From: Jannaschia sp. S6380
GTDB lineage: Bacteria > Pseudomonadota > Alphaproteobacteria > Rhodobacterales > Rhodobacteraceae
Length of the DNA stretch: 64,000 bases
Assembly: GCF_023015695.1 (NCBI RefSeq)
Contig: NZ_JALKAS010000001.1
Location: forward strand, 1,426,001 to 1,490,000
Direction of reading: 5' to 3'
The position numbers were made by a program, and so were the translations under genes. Positions 9,930 through 19,810 of this stretch are shown here, in pieces; the first letter of the stretch is position 1, and each line of letters opens with the position of its first letter. The notes under the pieces were generated by a model. That model saw only the letters and a program-made list of their open reading frames with translations. It was not told the origin of the DNA and searched no databases.

Positions 9930-10387
9930 GGTCAAGGTCGCGCACACGGTCCCGGATCTGCCAGAACATCCAAACCCGACGGATCACGGCCGCGCGGACG
10001 CTCCCCATCCGCCCGGCGACCTTCGCCGCGCGCAGCCCCGACATCCGCCTTTCGCGAGAGACGATCGGGCGAAGTCGCCTGTTTCTGCCCCAGGCATCCG
10101 GGGCCCGAAGGACTGTGCCATTCATCGACACATCGTCCCGTTATCGACAGGTCGGCAGCCCCAACGCGTTGATACTCGAATGTCTTTGGCCTGCCGCACC
10201 AGGGAATTATTCGGCCCGAACCCTTCCTTGCAAGCAGGGATGCGCTCGGACAGTTCTTTCCACGGCAATACTGCCGCCACGGCTCCACGAAGGCCTCGTC
10301 ATCCGTCGCGCCTGGCGCGCGGCCGATCGCAGACAACTCCGTCGAACTCTGTCGGTCGAGAGGGGTCCGGAACCCCCTTCAGGCCGC
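9930..10387. other. gap between phosphatase gene and infA promoter; nothing recognised
   Basis: About 460 bp. A minus-strand frame of 68 codons (9925-10131) has no family resemblance and overlaps the promoter region. I see no tRNA, hairpin terminator or repeat that I can support. Confidence 0.4.
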
Positions 10388-10825
10388 TCACTCGAATCGC
10401 TCCTCCAGCCGCGACGCGATCTGGTCGCGCGTCTGGCGATAGCTGCGCAACTTTTCCTCCCGCGTCTCGCCCAGCCCGGTCGGGTCCATGATCGGCCAGT
10501 ACTCCACCTCGATATGGGCATGCCGTGCCAGTTCCTGCGCCATCCGTTGCGACGCGGGCGACAGGGCCACGATCAGATCGAACCCCTCCAGGTCATCGCC
10601 CCATTCACGCATCTCGTCGAAGCTGCGTGTCCGGTGGCGCGACAGCTCCACGCCGATCTCGCCGCAGACCGCGATGGCGAAACCGTCGATCTCCAGATCG
10701 TTGCGGACGCCTGCCGATTGAACATAGATGGCATGACCGTGCATCTTCTTCATAAGTCCCTCGGCCATGGGGGATCGGACGGCATTGTGGTCGCAGCAGA
10801 ACAACACCGATTGCGGCGCCCCCAC
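10388..10825 (-). CDS. low-molecular-weight phosphotyrosine phosphatase-like protein
   Basis: A 145-residue cytoplasmic protein with the C-X5-R catalytic loop CDHNAVRSPMAEG at residues 11-23 and the later general-acid region PIMDPTGLGE. This is the low-molecular-weight phosphatase/arsenate reductase fold. The protein-tyrosine phosphatase and ArsC subgroups share it. I see no ars genes nearby, and the neighbouring UPF0262 and hisD genes form a conserved block in Rhodobacterales, so a housekeeping phosphatase is more likely. The start is a GTG at 10825, 4 bp after the UPF0262 stop. Confidence 0.82.
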   Translation of the reverse strand: MGAPQSVLFCCDHNAVRSPMAEGLMKKMHGHAIYVQSAGVRNDLEIDGFAIAVCGEIGVELSRHRTRSFDEMREWGDDLEGFDLIVALSPASQRMAQELARHAHIEVEYWPIMDPTGLGETREEKLRSYRQTRDQIASRLEERFE

Positions 10826-10829
10826 CCCG

Positions 10830-11300
10830 TCAGCCCCCGAAATGAAGGACGCAGATCAGGGTGAACAAGCGGCGCGAGGTATCCGTGTCGATCTCGGCCT
10901 TGCCTTCCAGCCGCTCCTGCAGGATGCGCGCGCCCTCGTTGTGGATGCCGCGGCGCGCCATGTCGATCGCCTCGATCTGGCTGGGCGGCAGCTTCTTGAC
11001 GGCATCGAAATAGGCTTCGCAGATCTGCCAATAGTCCTTGACCACCTGCCGGAACGGCCCGAGCGACAGGTGAAACTCCCCCGCCTTCTCCGACTCGGTC
11101 GACAGATCGAAGACGAGCCGCCGCTCCCGTATGGCAAGGCTGAGGTCGTAGGGCCCGTCGGGCGCGCCCTCAGCGGCGAGCGCGAAGCTGTTCTCCTCGA
11201 GCAGGTCGAAGATCGCGACGGCCCGCTCCTGCGCGATCTCCGGCGTGGGGGTCGGAAGGTTGGCGTCGTCGATATGGATGTTGGCGATGCGGGCGGTCAT
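10830..11300 (-). CDS. UPF0262 family protein
   Basis: A 156-residue soluble protein of unknown function, recognised from the family blocks QERAVAIFDLLEENSF, LSLGPFRQVVKDYWQICEAY and IDMARRGIHNEGA, and the C-terminal DTSRRLFTLICVLHF. No catalytic motif or membrane segment is evident. It lies between hisD and the phosphatase gene, an arrangement conserved in alphaproteobacteria. The link to histidine synthesis is positional only. Confidence 0.85.
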   Translation of the reverse strand: MTARIANIHIDDANLPTPTPEIAQERAVAIFDLLEENSFALAAEGAPDGPYDLSLAIRERRLVFDLSTESEKAGEFHLSLGPFRQVVKDYWQICEAYFDAVKKLPPSQIEAIDMARRGIHNEGARILQERLEGKAEIDTDTSRRLFTLICVLHFGG

Positions 11301-11375
11301 GGCGGCAACGTGCTGTGCGGCGGCGGCGGTGACAAGTGCGCCATGGCGGGAATCTGTGGGATGCGGCGGTTCGGA

Positions 11376-12677
11376 CTAGGAATTCAGCCGATCCAGCCGC
11401 GCCTGTACCGAAACGCCATGCGCCTGAAGCGATTCCGATCCGGCGAGGCGCACGGCGGCCGGCCCGATGGCGGCGAGGCTCTCGGGCGTCATCCGCGCCA
11501 TCGTCGTGCGCTTCAGGAAATCCAGAACCGACAGCCCCGACGAGAAACGCGCCGACCGCGCCGTGGGCAGGACATGGTTCGGACCGCCGACATAGTCGCC
11601 GATCGCCTCGGGCGTCCACTGGCCCAGGAAGATCGCGCCGGCATGGGTGATACTGGCGGCCAGCGCGTCCGGGTCAGCCACGGCCAGCTCCAGGTGTTCG
11701 GGCGCGATCCGGTTCGACAGCGCCGCTGCCTCGTCAAGGTCGCGGACCGTGACGACGGCGCCGAAATCGCGCCAACTGACCCCCGCGATGGCCCGACGCT
11801 CTAACGTCTCCAGCCGTCGCTCCACCGCATCGGCCACGGCCCGCCCGAATGCCGCGTCGTCGGTCAGCAGGATCGACTGCGCGCTCTCGTCGTGTTCCGC
11901 CTGGCTCAGCAGGTCCACGGCGATCCAATCCGGGTCGTTGTCGCCATCCGCGACTATCAGGATCTCGGACGGGCCCGCGATCATGTCGATGCCCACCCGA
12001 CCGAAGACCCGGCGCTTGGCGGCGGCAACATAGGCGTTTCCTGGACCGGTGATCTTGTCGACGGGGGCGATGGTACCGGTTCCGTAGGCCATTGCGGCCA
12101 CGGCCTGCGCGCCGCCGATGCGATAGATCTCCGAGACGCCCGCGATCCGCGCGGCCAGCAGGACGAGCGGGTTCAGCACGCCATCCGGCGTCGGCACGCA
12201 CATCACCAGCCGCCCAACTCCGGCCACGCGGGCCGGGATCGCGTTCATCAGCACCGATGACGGGTAGGAGGCAAGCCCGCCGGGCACATAAAGCCCCGCC
12301 GCGTCGACCGGCCCCCAGCGCCAGCCCAGCGTGGCCCCGGTGTCATCGGTCCAGGACGCATCCTCGGGCATCTGGCGTTCGTGATAGGTACGGATGCGGT
12401 CGGCCGCGAGTTCGAGCGCCGCACGGTCGTCGGCCGACACCTGCGCCACGGCCGCGTCGACCTCGGCGAAAGCGATGCGCATGCGATCGGGCGTCAGCGG
12501 CATCCGGTCGAACCGCTCCGTCAATTCGCAGACCGCCACATCGCCGCGCGCGCGGACGTCGGCTATGATCGCGGCGACCGCGTCATCCACGTCGGGCGCA
12601 TCCTCGCGCTTCATGGTCAGAAGCCGGGCGAAGGCCGCGTCGAACCCGGCATCGGAGGTGTCGAGGAATTGGGGCAT
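11376..12677 (-). CDS. hisD: histidinol dehydrogenase
   Basis: Catalyses the last two steps of histidine synthesis, L-histidinol to L-histidine with two NAD+. The 433 residues match the family. Signatures include AGLYVPGGLASYPSSVLMN, RIGGAQAVAAMAYGTGT, KITGPGNAYVAAAKRRV, DMIAGPSEILIVAD, and the catalytic/zinc region QAEHDESAQSILLT, APEHLELAV and GGPNHVLPT. The other his genes in this window (hisB, H, A, F, E) lie about 37 kb away, so hisD is transcribed separately, with the murA block. Confidence 0.96.
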   Translation of the reverse strand: MPQFLDTSDAGFDAAFARLLTMKREDAPDVDDAVAAIIADVRARGDVAVCELTERFDRMPLTPDRMRIAFAEVDAAVAQVSADDRAALELAADRIRTYHERQMPEDASWTDDTGATLGWRWGPVDAAGLYVPGGLASYPSSVLMNAIPARVAGVGRLVMCVPTPDGVLNPLVLLAARIAGVSEIYRIGGAQAVAAMAYGTGTIAPVDKITGPGNAYVAAAKRRVFGRVGIDMIAGPSEILIVADGDNDPDWIAVDLLSQAEHDESAQSILLTDDAAFGRAVADAVERRLETLERRAIAGVSWRDFGAVVTVRDLDEAAALSNRIAPEHLELAVADPDALAASITHAGAIFLGQWTPEAIGDYVGGPNHVLPTARSARFSSGLSVLDFLKRTTMARMTPESLAAIGPAAVRLAGSESLQAHGVSVQARLDRLNS

Positions 12678-12710
12678 CGGGCGTCTCCGCGGCGGCGTAT
12701 CGGGGCCTGA

Positions 12711-13220
12711 CTAGACGGGCGGGGTCGCGGCCTCAAGGCGCAGGGCCATGGCAATGTCGTCCTCGGATCGCCCGTCGATGCGCACGGCATCGACCCGCAC
12801 GCCGCATTCGACGAAACCATGGCGCGCGTAGAAGGCGCGCGCCCGACCGTTCGACGCCGCGACCCAGAGGTCGATCCAGTCCGCGCCCTGCCCTCGTGCC
12901 ACGCCAACAAGACCTGACAGAAACCGATCCGCCGCCCCCGTGCCCTGCGCCTCCGGGATCACGTAAAACGGGCCGAGCGACGCGCGATGGCGCATGCGGC
13001 ACAGATCCGAGATGCGTAGACCCGCGATGCCGATCATCCGCGCGCCGTCGAACAGGCCGAAAACCGACCCGCTGTCCATCGCCGCGTCGATCCTGCCCGC
13101 CGACATCGCCGCCACTTCGGCAGACGACATCAGAAAGGCCCACGGATAGCGCGCCGTGCCTTCGGTCAGCAATGCATGCCATGTGGCGCCATCCGCCCGC
13201 GACAGCACACGGACCTTCAT
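12711..13220 (-). CDS. GNAT family N-acetyltransferase
   Basis: A 169-residue GNAT fold. The central strand and acetyl-CoA loop are seen in LGPFYVIPEAQGTGAADRFL (pyrophosphate-binding loop Q-G-T-G-A) and the C-terminal ASNGRARAFYARHGFVECG. The ATG at 13220 overlaps the DUF2948 TGA (ATGA). A longer in-frame reading upstream lies in DUF2948 and is not used. The substrate is unknown. It sits between DUF2948 and hisD. Confidence 0.85.
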   Translation of the reverse strand: MKVRVLSRADGATWHALLTEGTARYPWAFLMSSAEVAAMSAGRIDAAMDSGSVFGLFDGARMIGIAGLRISDLCRMRHRASLGPFYVIPEAQGTGAADRFLSGLVGVARGQGADWIDLWVAASNGRARAFYARHGFVECGVRVDAVRIDGRSEDDIAMALRLEAATPPV

Positions 13221-13684
13221 TCGGGGTGCGAGGGCGCCTTGCCCGACGGGGGCGCATAGGGCGCGGTCACATCGCGCAACCTCAGGTCGAGGCAGTCGCA
13301 GGCCACCTCCACCACGCCGTCCCCGGCGAAGGTCAGACGCAGGCACCCGTCGGCATCCGCTCCCGCCTCCCACTCCAACGTCAGCAGCGACAGCACCGTG
13401 TCGGCATCGCCCGGCACCACGCCCTGTCCGCGCACGTGCGTCACGTCACTGGCCGTCAGCACCGTCTGCACGCGTTCGGGCGTGCGCGTGCCATGCTCCC
13501 ACCGAAAGCGGTTGACCAACATCGCAAAACGGCGCGCGCCCTTCTGCCACGTCATCTCCGAGGCGGGCAGCACGGCGTCCTGCACCAGGGCTGCGACCAC
13601 CTGCAGATCGTCGGCATCCGTCGCCCAAAGGCGCAGGGGCCCCGCGTCGGCATCGTGAAAGCGCGCGTCCTTCGGTTCAGCCAT
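13217..13684 (-). CDS. DUF2948 family protein
   Basis: A 155-residue soluble protein of unknown function. Typical blocks are [40 protein letters not shown] and [18 protein letters not shown]. It overlaps the end of murA by 8 bp and the following acetyltransferase by 4 bp. The murA-DUF2948-hisD order recurs in Rhodobacterales; why these genes stay together is not known. Confidence 0.85.
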   Translation of the reverse strand: MAEPKDARFHDADAGPLRLWATDADDLQVVAALVQDAVLPASEMTWQKGARRFAMLVNRFRWEHGTRTPERVQTVLTASDVTHVRGQGVVPGDADTVLSLLTLEWEAGADADGCLRLTFAGDGVVEVACDCLDLRLRDVTAPYAPPSGKAPSHPE

Positions 13685-14951
13685 CGTCCTTCACCCGTTC
13701 GATATTCGCGCCCACGCCGCGCAGCTTGGCAACCACGTGTTCGTAGCCGCGGTCCAGATGATAGACCCGGCTGACGCGCGTCTCCCCCTCGGCGGCCAGG
13801 CCGGCCAGGATCAGGCTGACGCTCGCACGCAGGTCCGTCGCCATGACCGGCGCGCCCTTCAACCGCTCGACCCCCTCGACGGTTGCATGCCCGCCATGAA
13901 CGTCGATCTTCGCCCCCATGCGGATCAGTTCGGGGGCGTGCATGAACCGGTTCTCGAAGATCTTTTCCTCCAGCACGCTGGTCCCCTGCGCCGTGCAGAG
14001 CAGCGCCATCATCTGCGCCTGCAGGTCGGTGGGAAAGCCGGGAAACGGTTCGGTCTCGACGTCCACGGCCTTCATCGGTCCGTTCGCGCGCTTGACGGTC
14101 AGGCCATCCGCCGAATCCGTCACTTCGGCGCCCGCGCGTTCGATCTTGTCGCAGAACGCGGCCAGCAGGTCGCGCCGCCCGCCGGCCAGCGTGACTTCGC
14201 CGCCCGCGATCAGGGGCGCCAGCATGTACGTGCCAAGCTCGATCCGGTCGGTCACGACCCGATGCGTCGCCCCGTGCAGGCGGTCGACGCCCTGGATCTC
14301 GATCGTGTCCGTCCCTTCGCCGGAAATCTGCGCGCCCATGGCCCCGAGGCACTTGGCAAGATCAACGATTTCGGGTTCTTGCGCGGCGTTCTTCAAGCGC
14401 GTCGTGCCCTTGGCCAGGGTCGCCGCCATCAGCGCGTTCTCGGTCGCGCCGACGGAGACGAACGGAAACTCGACATCGCCCCCGCGCAGGCCGCCGGACG
14501 GCGTCGACGCGTGGACATAGCCGTCGCGCAGTTCCAGCTCCGCGCCCATGGCTTCCAGCGCGCGAAGATGCAGGTCGACCGGCCGCGCGCCGATGGCGCA
14601 GCCCCCGGGCAGCGACACGACCGCGTGGCCCAGCCGCGCCAGCAACGGCCCCAGCACAAGGATCGAGGCGCGCATCTTGCGGACGATGTCGTAATCTGCC
14701 CGGTCGCCGTTCAGGTCGTGGCTCGACATCGCCAGGACCAGCCCGTCCGACAGCGCGCTGACCTCTGCGCCCAGCGACTGCAACAGCGTCGTCATGGTCC
14801 GGATGTCCGACAGGCGGGGGGCGTTGGTCAGCGTCAGCGGCTCCTCGGACAACAGTGTCGCGGGCATCAGCGTGAGACAGGCATTCTTGGCGCCCGCGAT
14901 CGGAATCGTGCCGTGCAACGCGCCGCCGCCGGTGACGATGATGCTATCCAT
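13677..14951 (-). CDS. murA: UDP-N-acetylglucosamine 1-carboxyvinyltransferase
   Basis: First committed step of peptidoglycan synthesis: enolpyruvyl transfer from PEP to UDP-GlcNAc; target of fosfomycin. The 424 residues have the N-terminal [19 protein letters not shown] block. The catalytic cysteine lies in [16 protein letters not shown] (about residue 118), the residue fosfomycin alkylates. [15 protein letters not shown] and [16 protein letters not shown] are also conserved. It overlaps a small upstream gene by 8 bp and DUF2948 downstream by 8 bp. Confidence 0.97.
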   Translation of the reverse strand: MDSIIVTGGGALHGTIPIAGAKNACLTLMPATLLSEEPLTLTNAPRLSDIRTMTTLLQSLGAEVSALSDGLVLAMSSHDLNGDRADYDIVRKMRASILVLGPLLARLGHAVVSLPGGCAIGARPVDLHLRALEAMGAELELRDGYVHASTPSGGLRGGDVEFPFVSVGATENALMAATLAKGTTRLKNAAQEPEIVDLAKCLGAMGAQISGEGTDTIEIQGVDRLHGATHRVVTDRIELGTYMLAPLIAGGEVTLAGGRRDLLAAFCDKIERAGAEVTDSADGLTVKRANGPMKAVDVETEPFPGFPTDLQAQMMALLCTAQGTSVLEEKIFENRFMHAPELIRMGAKIDVHGGHATVEGVERLKGAPVMATDLRASVSLILAGLAAEGETRVSRVYHLDRGYEHVVAKLRGVGANIERVKDDG

Positions 14952-15099
14952 TGTCGTTCCTCTTCTGCTCGTCCGGAGCGGAATCCGCGGTCGCCTCCTC
15001 GGCCTCGCGACCCCGCTTCTGCGCTTTGCGCCGGGCCATGTTGGCCTTCAGCGCGGCCTTCAGCCGATCCTCGCGGGTGGGTTTCGCGCCCTTGGCCAT
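14944..15099 (-). CDS. small basic conserved protein upstream of murA
   Basis: A 51-residue, highly charged protein beginning [20 protein letters not shown] and continuing [12 protein letters not shown], with an acidic tail. I recognise no domain; the N-terminal half looks helical. The stop overlaps the murA start by 8 bp, which argues for real translation and coupling to murA. The longer frame upstream to 15357 crosses a tRNA gene and is not coding. Confidence 0.62.
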   Translation of the reverse strand: MAKGAKPTREDRLKAALKANMARRKAQKRGREAEEATADSAPDEQKRNDNG

Positions 15100-15215
15100 G
15101 TCCGCCCCTATTGCCTTGGGCTCACATAGCCAAACGGTCCGCGAGGGTCCAGCGGGGCGCGAGCAAAGGGGGTTGCGGCACCCGGCGGATCGGTCTAATC
15201 GGCGCCCGTCGGTAC

Positions 15216-15268
<53 letters not shown>

Positions 15269-15290
<22 letters not shown>

Positions 15291-16438
15291 CTTTCCCCAG
15301 CCCGATCCCCCCGCCGCGCATCGCCATGGGTGACGTCATGATCGTAGAGCCAGGCATAGCCCCTCAGGGGCGCGGCCGGGGCGATGCGGTGGGCGATGCG
15401 CAACGCCGCATGCGCGATCCGACGCCGGGGACCCGTCAGGTGATAGTTCGCCGCATTCCGCTGCGCCGCGCGCAGGGCCCGCGCGACACGGGGGCGGCGC
15501 CGGGCTTCCCACGCCGCCGGTCGGTCCAGCATCGCCGCGAGGGTCCAGCCGTCCTCCAGCGCGAGATTGGCGCCCTGGGCCAGGAACGGCAGCGTCGGAT
15601 GCGCGGCATCGCCGATCAACGTACAGACGCCGCGCGACCAGGCCGGTGTGGCGCCGTGATCCATCAGCCCCCAGAGGTGCACGTCTTCCACCCGGTCCAG
15701 GATCCCCCGCACCGGACGGGCGAACCCCGCGAACGCCCGGCGCAGCGCCGCGGGGTCGTCACGATGCGACCATCCTTCCGCGGCCCAGGCCGCCCGCTCC
15801 TCGACCGCGACGATGTTTAGGCTCCGCCCGTCGCGCAGCGGATAGCAGACCAGGTGGCGTCCAGGGCCGACATGCACCTGCGCCTCGCCAGGCCAGGCGT
15901 CGACGGGGACAATGGCGCGCCAAGCGACCTGTCCGGTGTATCGCGGCTGATGGCCCGGCGCGACGAACCGACGCGCCGCCCCGCGCACCCCGTCGGCGCC
16001 GACGACACGGCGGGCGGCAATCGATGTGCCGTCCGCCAGCATCAGGGCGCGCCCGTCGTCCCGCAATGCGACAACCTGCGTGTTCAGGTGAATGTCGACC
16101 CCCGCCGCGCGTGCCCTATTGGCGAGGGCATCGATCAGGTCGGCGCGATGGATCAGGCGAAATTCGTCGCCCAGCGGCATCCGGATTAACGTGCGGCCCG
16201 TCGGACCGTCGATCAGGTGGACCGCGCGATTATCGATGGCCGGAGGATCGACCCCCAGGGCGTCGAGAACCCGCCCGCCATTCGGCGCGATCTGCAGGCC
16301 GGCGCCGACCTCGGTCAACGCGGGGGCCTGTTCGAGCAACGTGACGGCAAGGCCGGACCGGACGCAGGCAATGGCGCAGGCGAGGCCCGCGACACCGCCA
16401 CCAAGGACCGTGACGTCGGCCGCGTCAGTCGTCGCGAT
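15269..16438 (-). CDS. FAD-dependent monooxygenase (UbiH/salicylate hydroxylase-like)
   Basis: Group A flavoprotein hydroxylase, about 389 residues. The Rossmann dinucleotide motif (VLGGGVAGLACAI), the mid-protein DG motif (GADGVRGAARR) and the C-terminal FAD ribityl-binding GDAAHPTLPFLAQGANLALE are all present. The first ATG/GTG/TTG in frame (TTG at 16339) would cut off the Rossmann motif. The frame is open from just inside the end of dksA but holds no standard start there. I placed the 5' end at an ATC codon (16438), which gives a normal length; an unusual start codon or a sequence error are both possible. Substrate unknown. The stop lies inside the tRNA-Thr gene. Confidence 0.72.
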
Positions 16439-16847
16439 GAACCTTCTCGCGCCGCTCGTGCCGCTCCTGCGCCTCGACGGTCATCGTGGCGATCGGACGC
16501 GCATCCAGCCGCTTGAGAGAGATCGGCTCGCCGGTTTTCTCGCAATAGCCGTATTCGCCGTCGTCGATCCGGCGCAACGCGGAGTCGATCTTGGAGATCA
16601 GCTTGCGCTGGCGATCGCGGGTCCGCAGCTCCAGCGCGCGATCCGTCTCCTCGGAGGCGCGATCGGCGATGTCGGGAATGCTGCGGGCCGCATCCTGCAG
16701 CCCCTCGATCGTCCGCTCGGTCTCGTCCATCAGGTCGTTCTTCCAGGTCAAGAGTTTGCGCCGGAAGTACTCCACCTGGCGTTCGTTCATGAACGGCTCG
16801 TCTTCGGCGGGGGTATAGTCGTTCGGAAGAAAGGTCTCGGCTTTCAT
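16425..16847 (-). CDS. dksA: RNA polymerase-binding transcription factor DksA (one-cysteine type)
   Basis: Secondary-channel regulator that works with ppGpp at rRNA and amino-acid promoters. The 140 residues hold a coiled-coil region (ERQVEYFRRKLLTWKNDLMD to IDSALRRIDDGEYG) and a globular domain. The coiled-coil tip (DIADRASEETDR) keeps the acidic residues needed for function. Of the four zinc-finger cysteines only the first survives (YGYCEKTGEP, then TMTVEAQE where the second CxxC would be). This is the one-cysteine form known from Rhodobacter sphaeroides. The ATG at 16847 has GAGGGAG upstream and is preferred to the GTG 6 bp earlier. Confidence 0.93.
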   Translation of the reverse strand: MKAETFLPNDYTPAEDEPFMNERQVEYFRRKLLTWKNDLMDETERTIEGLQDAARSIPDIADRASEETDRALELRTRDRQRKLISKIDSALRRIDDGEYGYCEKTGEPISLKRLDARPIATMTVEAQERHERREKVHRDD

Positions 16848-17026
16848 TGTCACTCCCTCGGGCCGGCCTTGTTGTGCAGGGCGGATTCGTCTGAGGAACC
16901 CTTTTGGCCGACGTCTCTGTGCCGGCGCTTACATCACGTCAGGCGCCTTGTCACGCCCGACAGGCCATTGGTTGCGCTACCGCGAACGGCTGCTAGTTTG
17001 CGCGGCGGATTGGCCACGAAAGCGGG

Positions 17027-17872
17027 ATGCGAATGCGGTTCGAAGGCACGAAGGACTATGTGGCGACAGCCGACCTGACGGTCGCGGTCAACGCGGCGAT
17101 CACCCTGGAACGCCCCCTGCTGGTCAAGGGCGAACCGGGAACGGGCAAGACCGAACTGGCCCGGCAGGTCGCGGCCGCGCTGGACGTGACGATCCTGGAA
17201 TGGTCGGTCAAGTCCACGACGCGCGCGCAGCAGGGGCTGTACGAATACGATGCCGTATCACGTCTGCGTGACAGCCAGTTGGGCGACGCGCGGGTGCACG
17301 ACATCGGCAATTACATCCGGCGCGGCAAGCTCTGGCAGGCATTCGATGCCGACGAACGCGTGGTCCTGCTTATCGATGAGATCGACAAGGCCGATATCGA
17401 ATTCCCCAACGACCTGCTGCAGGAACTCGACCGGATGGAGTTCCATGTCTACGAGACCGGCGAGACGATCCGCGCCCGGCACCGTCCGATCGTCATCATC
17501 ACCTCGAACAACGAAAAGGAGCTGCCCGACGCGTTCCTGCGCCGCTGCTTCTTCCACTACATCAGCTTTCCCGACGAGGCGACGCTGCGCCGGATCGTGG
17601 AGGTCCACCATCCCGGCATCAAGCCTGCCCTCTTGACGACCGCGTTGTCGCAGTTCTTTGCGATCCGCGATCAGCGGGGCCTCAAGAAGAAGCCGTCGAC
17701 CTCCGAGATGCTGGACTGGCTCAAATTGCTGCTGGCCGAGGATCTGTCGCCCGACGACCTGAATTCCGACGCGACGACGGCCCTGCCCCGCCTGCACGGC
17801 GCGCTGCTGAAGAACGAGGCCGACGTGCATCTGTTCGAGCGGCTGGCCTTCATGGCCCGCGGCGGACGCTGA
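17027..17872 (+). CDS. MoxR-family AAA+ ATPase
   Basis: A 281-residue AAA+ protein. The Walker A motif is VKGEPGTGKTELA near residue 34, Walker B is VVLLIDEIDKAD, sensor 1 is IVIITSNNEKELPD, and the arginine-finger region is DAFLRRCFFHYISFPD. MoxR ATPases usually act with a von Willebrand A protein as a metal-insertion or protein-remodelling pair. The likely partner, a CoxE-like VWA protein, is about 2 kb downstream on the same strand. Divergent from dksA. The start may be the ATG at 17027 or the one 6 bp later, which matches the family start MRFEGTK. Confidence 0.9.
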   Translation: MRMRFEGTKDYVATADLTVAVNAAITLERPLLVKGEPGTGKTELARQVAAALDVTILEWSVKSTTRAQQGLYEYDAVSRLRDSQLGDARVHDIGNYIRRGKLWQAFDADERVVLLIDEIDKADIEFPNDLLQELDRMEFHVYETGETIRARHRPIVIITSNNEKELPDAFLRRCFFHYISFPDEATLRRIVEVHHPGIKPALLTTALSQFFAIRDQRGLKKKPSTSEMLDWLKLLLAEDLSPDDLNSDATTALPRLHGALLKNEADVHLFERLAFMARGGR

Positions 17873-17967
17873 ACACGGGCGGCGCGAACGGGATCGGGCA
17901 GCGCCCCATTCGCGCCACATTGCCCGCCTAGCCTCACCCCAAAGCACGTAGATGCGGACGATCGGGC

Positions 17968-18423
17968 ATGAACACGGACACAATCGAACTTCGGCCGATC
18001 GCGGCCGGCGATCGCGACGCATGGGGTACGCTCTGGTCGGCCTATCTCGATTTTTATCGGATCTCCCTGCCACCCGCCGTGCATGACACCGCCTTCGCGT
18101 CCCTTCTGTCGCGGGATCCGGCCAGTTTCGACGGCCGCCTGGCCTGGCGGGGGGACGAGGCGCTGGGCCTCGTGCATTGGGTCTTCCATCCGAATCTGTG
18201 GCGGCCCGAGGGCGTGTGCTACCTGCAAGATCTGTTCACCGTGCCCGCCGCCCGCGGTCGAGGCATTGCGCGCCGGCTGATCGAGGCCGTCTATGCCGCC
18301 GCCGACCGCCGCGGTGCCCCGCGCGTCTATTGGCTCACGCAGGAGTTCAACTACGCCGGCCGGATGCTCTATGACCGGATTGGACGGAAGACCGCGTTCA
18401 TCCGCTACGACCGGCCCGTCTGA
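17968..18423 (+). CDS. GNAT family N-acetyltransferase
   Basis: A 151-residue acetyltransferase with the acetyl-CoA loop AARGRGIARRLIEAVYAAAD and the C-terminal FNYAGRMLYDRIG (asparagine and tyrosine in the usual GNAT positions). The substrate is not predictable. It lies between the MoxR ATPase and a DUF2927 lipoprotein and ends at the base where the latter begins (TGATG overlap), so the two are likely co-translated. Confidence 0.87.
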   Translation: MNTDTIELRPIAAGDRDAWGTLWSAYLDFYRISLPPAVHDTAFASLLSRDPASFDGRLAWRGDEALGLVHWVFHPNLWRPEGVCYLQDLFTVPAARGRGIARRLIEAVYAAADRRGAPRVYWLTQEFNYAGRMLYDRIGRKTAFIRYDRPV

Positions 18424-19799
18424 TGCGCCGGACCCTCGCCGCCCTCACCCTCATGGCACTCGCGTCCTGCACGCCGTCGCACACCGCACCGCAGGCCGCA
18501 CGCGCCAGCACCGCGGCTTCGGCCCAGACGCTTCCCGACATGCGGCGCTTCACGGGCCGCCCTGACGTTCCCGTTCCGCTCCAGCCGAACGGACAACTCG
18601 CCCGCGATTTCATGGCCCTGACGTTCCAGCTGGAGACGGGGCGCCAACTCGACACCTTCACCCGGTTCGAGGGGCCGATCACCGTCGCCGTCGAGATCGT
18701 CGGCGGCGGCCCCGTGCCGCCCACGCTGGAGCCGGATCTCGACGACCTTCTCGCCCGTCTGCGGGCGGAGGCGGGCATCGACATCACCCGCGCCGCCGAG
18801 GGCGAGCTCGGCTCGATCACCGTCAGCGCCCTGCCCCGCGCCATGTTGCAGCGGCACGTTCCGGGCGCAGCCTGTTTCGTCGTGCCCCGCGTCGCCGGGT
18901 GGAAGGAGTACCTGCGCCGCCGCTTCGGCCCCGAGATCGACTGGACCACCCTGACCACGCGCACCCGCGCCAGCGTGTTCCTTCCCACCGATGTCAGCCC
19001 GCAGGAGATCCGCGACTGCCTGCATGAGGAGGTGGCCCAGGCGCTGGGTCCGCTGAACGACCTGTATCGCCTGCCCCATTCCGTCTTCAACGACGACAAC
19101 CTGCATGTCGTCCTGACCTCCTACGATATGACGATCCTGCGCGCGACGTATGACGATGCGCTGTCCTCCGGCATGACGCAGCAGCAGGTGGCAGACCGCC
19201 TGCCGGCGATCCTGGCGCGGGTCAATCCGCGCGGGCGGCGTGCCGATCGGGTCACGATCCCGGAATCGACCGCGAACTGGAACGCGGCGCTGCAGGGGGC
19301 GCTGAACCCCGGCGGGTCCGATACGGCACGGCTGGCCCATGCCAAGAACGCGGTGACGCTGGCACAAGCGGCCGGCTGGCGGGACGAGCGTCTGGCCTTT
19401 TCGCATCTGGCCCTCGGGCGGGCCGCGCTGCCGCTGGACGGCGACGTCGCGATCGCCGCCTTCCTGGAAGCCGGGGCCCTCTACGAGGGAAGCCTGGGGA
19501 ATGGCCTGCAGACGGCGCAGGCGAGCCTTCAGATGGCGGCCTTCGCCCTGTCCTCGGGCCAGGCGGACGCGGCGCTGGCGTTTCTCGACCGGGCGATACC
19601 GGCGGCGGACGGGGCCCAGAACGCAGCACTGCTGGCCACGCTGCTGCTGCTGAGGGCCGAGGCGACGGCCCTGCAGGGCGCCGCGGCCGAGGCCGACCGC
19701 ATCCGTCGCGTGGGGCTCGCGTGGGGCCGCTACGCCTGGGGCGACGGCGCGCTGGCGCTTCGCTCGGCCGAGGTTGCGGGCCTGCGCCCGGGCGCGTAA
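18423..19799 (+). CDS. DUF2927 family lipoprotein (putative metallopeptidase-like)
   Basis: A 458-residue envelope protein. The N-terminal signal peptide ends in a lipobox (LMALASC), so the mature protein probably starts at Cys16 and is lipid-anchored. Residues about 50-240 resemble DUF2927, including CLHEEVAQALGPLNDL, where the HEE pattern suggests a zinc site. The C-terminal half is alanine-rich and helical with TPR-like repetition. Function unknown. The overlap with the upstream acetyltransferase and its position inside a MoxR/VWA locus suggest an envelope role. Confidence 0.78.
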   Translation: MRRTLAALTLMALASCTPSHTAPQAARASTAASAQTLPDMRRFTGRPDVPVPLQPNGQLARDFMALTFQLETGRQLDTFTRFEGPITVAVEIVGGGPVPPTLEPDLDDLLARLRAEAGIDITRAAEGELGSITVSALPRAMLQRHVPGAACFVVPRVAGWKEYLRRRFGPEIDWTTLTTRTRASVFLPTDVSPQEIRDCLHEEVAQALGPLNDLYRLPHSVFNDDNLHVVLTSYDMTILRATYDDALSSGMTQQQVADRLPAILARVNPRGRRADRVTIPESTANWNAALQGALNPGGSDTARLAHAKNAVTLAQAAGWRDERLAFSHLALGRAALPLDGDVAIAAFLEAGALYEGSLGNGLQTAQASLQMAAFALSSGQADAALAFLDRAIPAADGAQNAALLATLLLLRAEATALQGAAAEADRIRRVGLAWGRYAWGDGALALRSAEVAGLRPGA

Positions 19800-19810
19800 G
19801 TCCCGGATCC

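Noticed and set aside
9925..10131. 68-codon minus-strand frame upstream of infA
   Set aside because: No family match, no ribosome binding site that convinces, and it overlaps the likely promoter.
10388..10825. Arsenate reductase
   Set aside because: Same fold and C-X5-R loop, but no ars genes nearby and it sits in a conserved housekeeping block; kept as a phosphatase-like protein.
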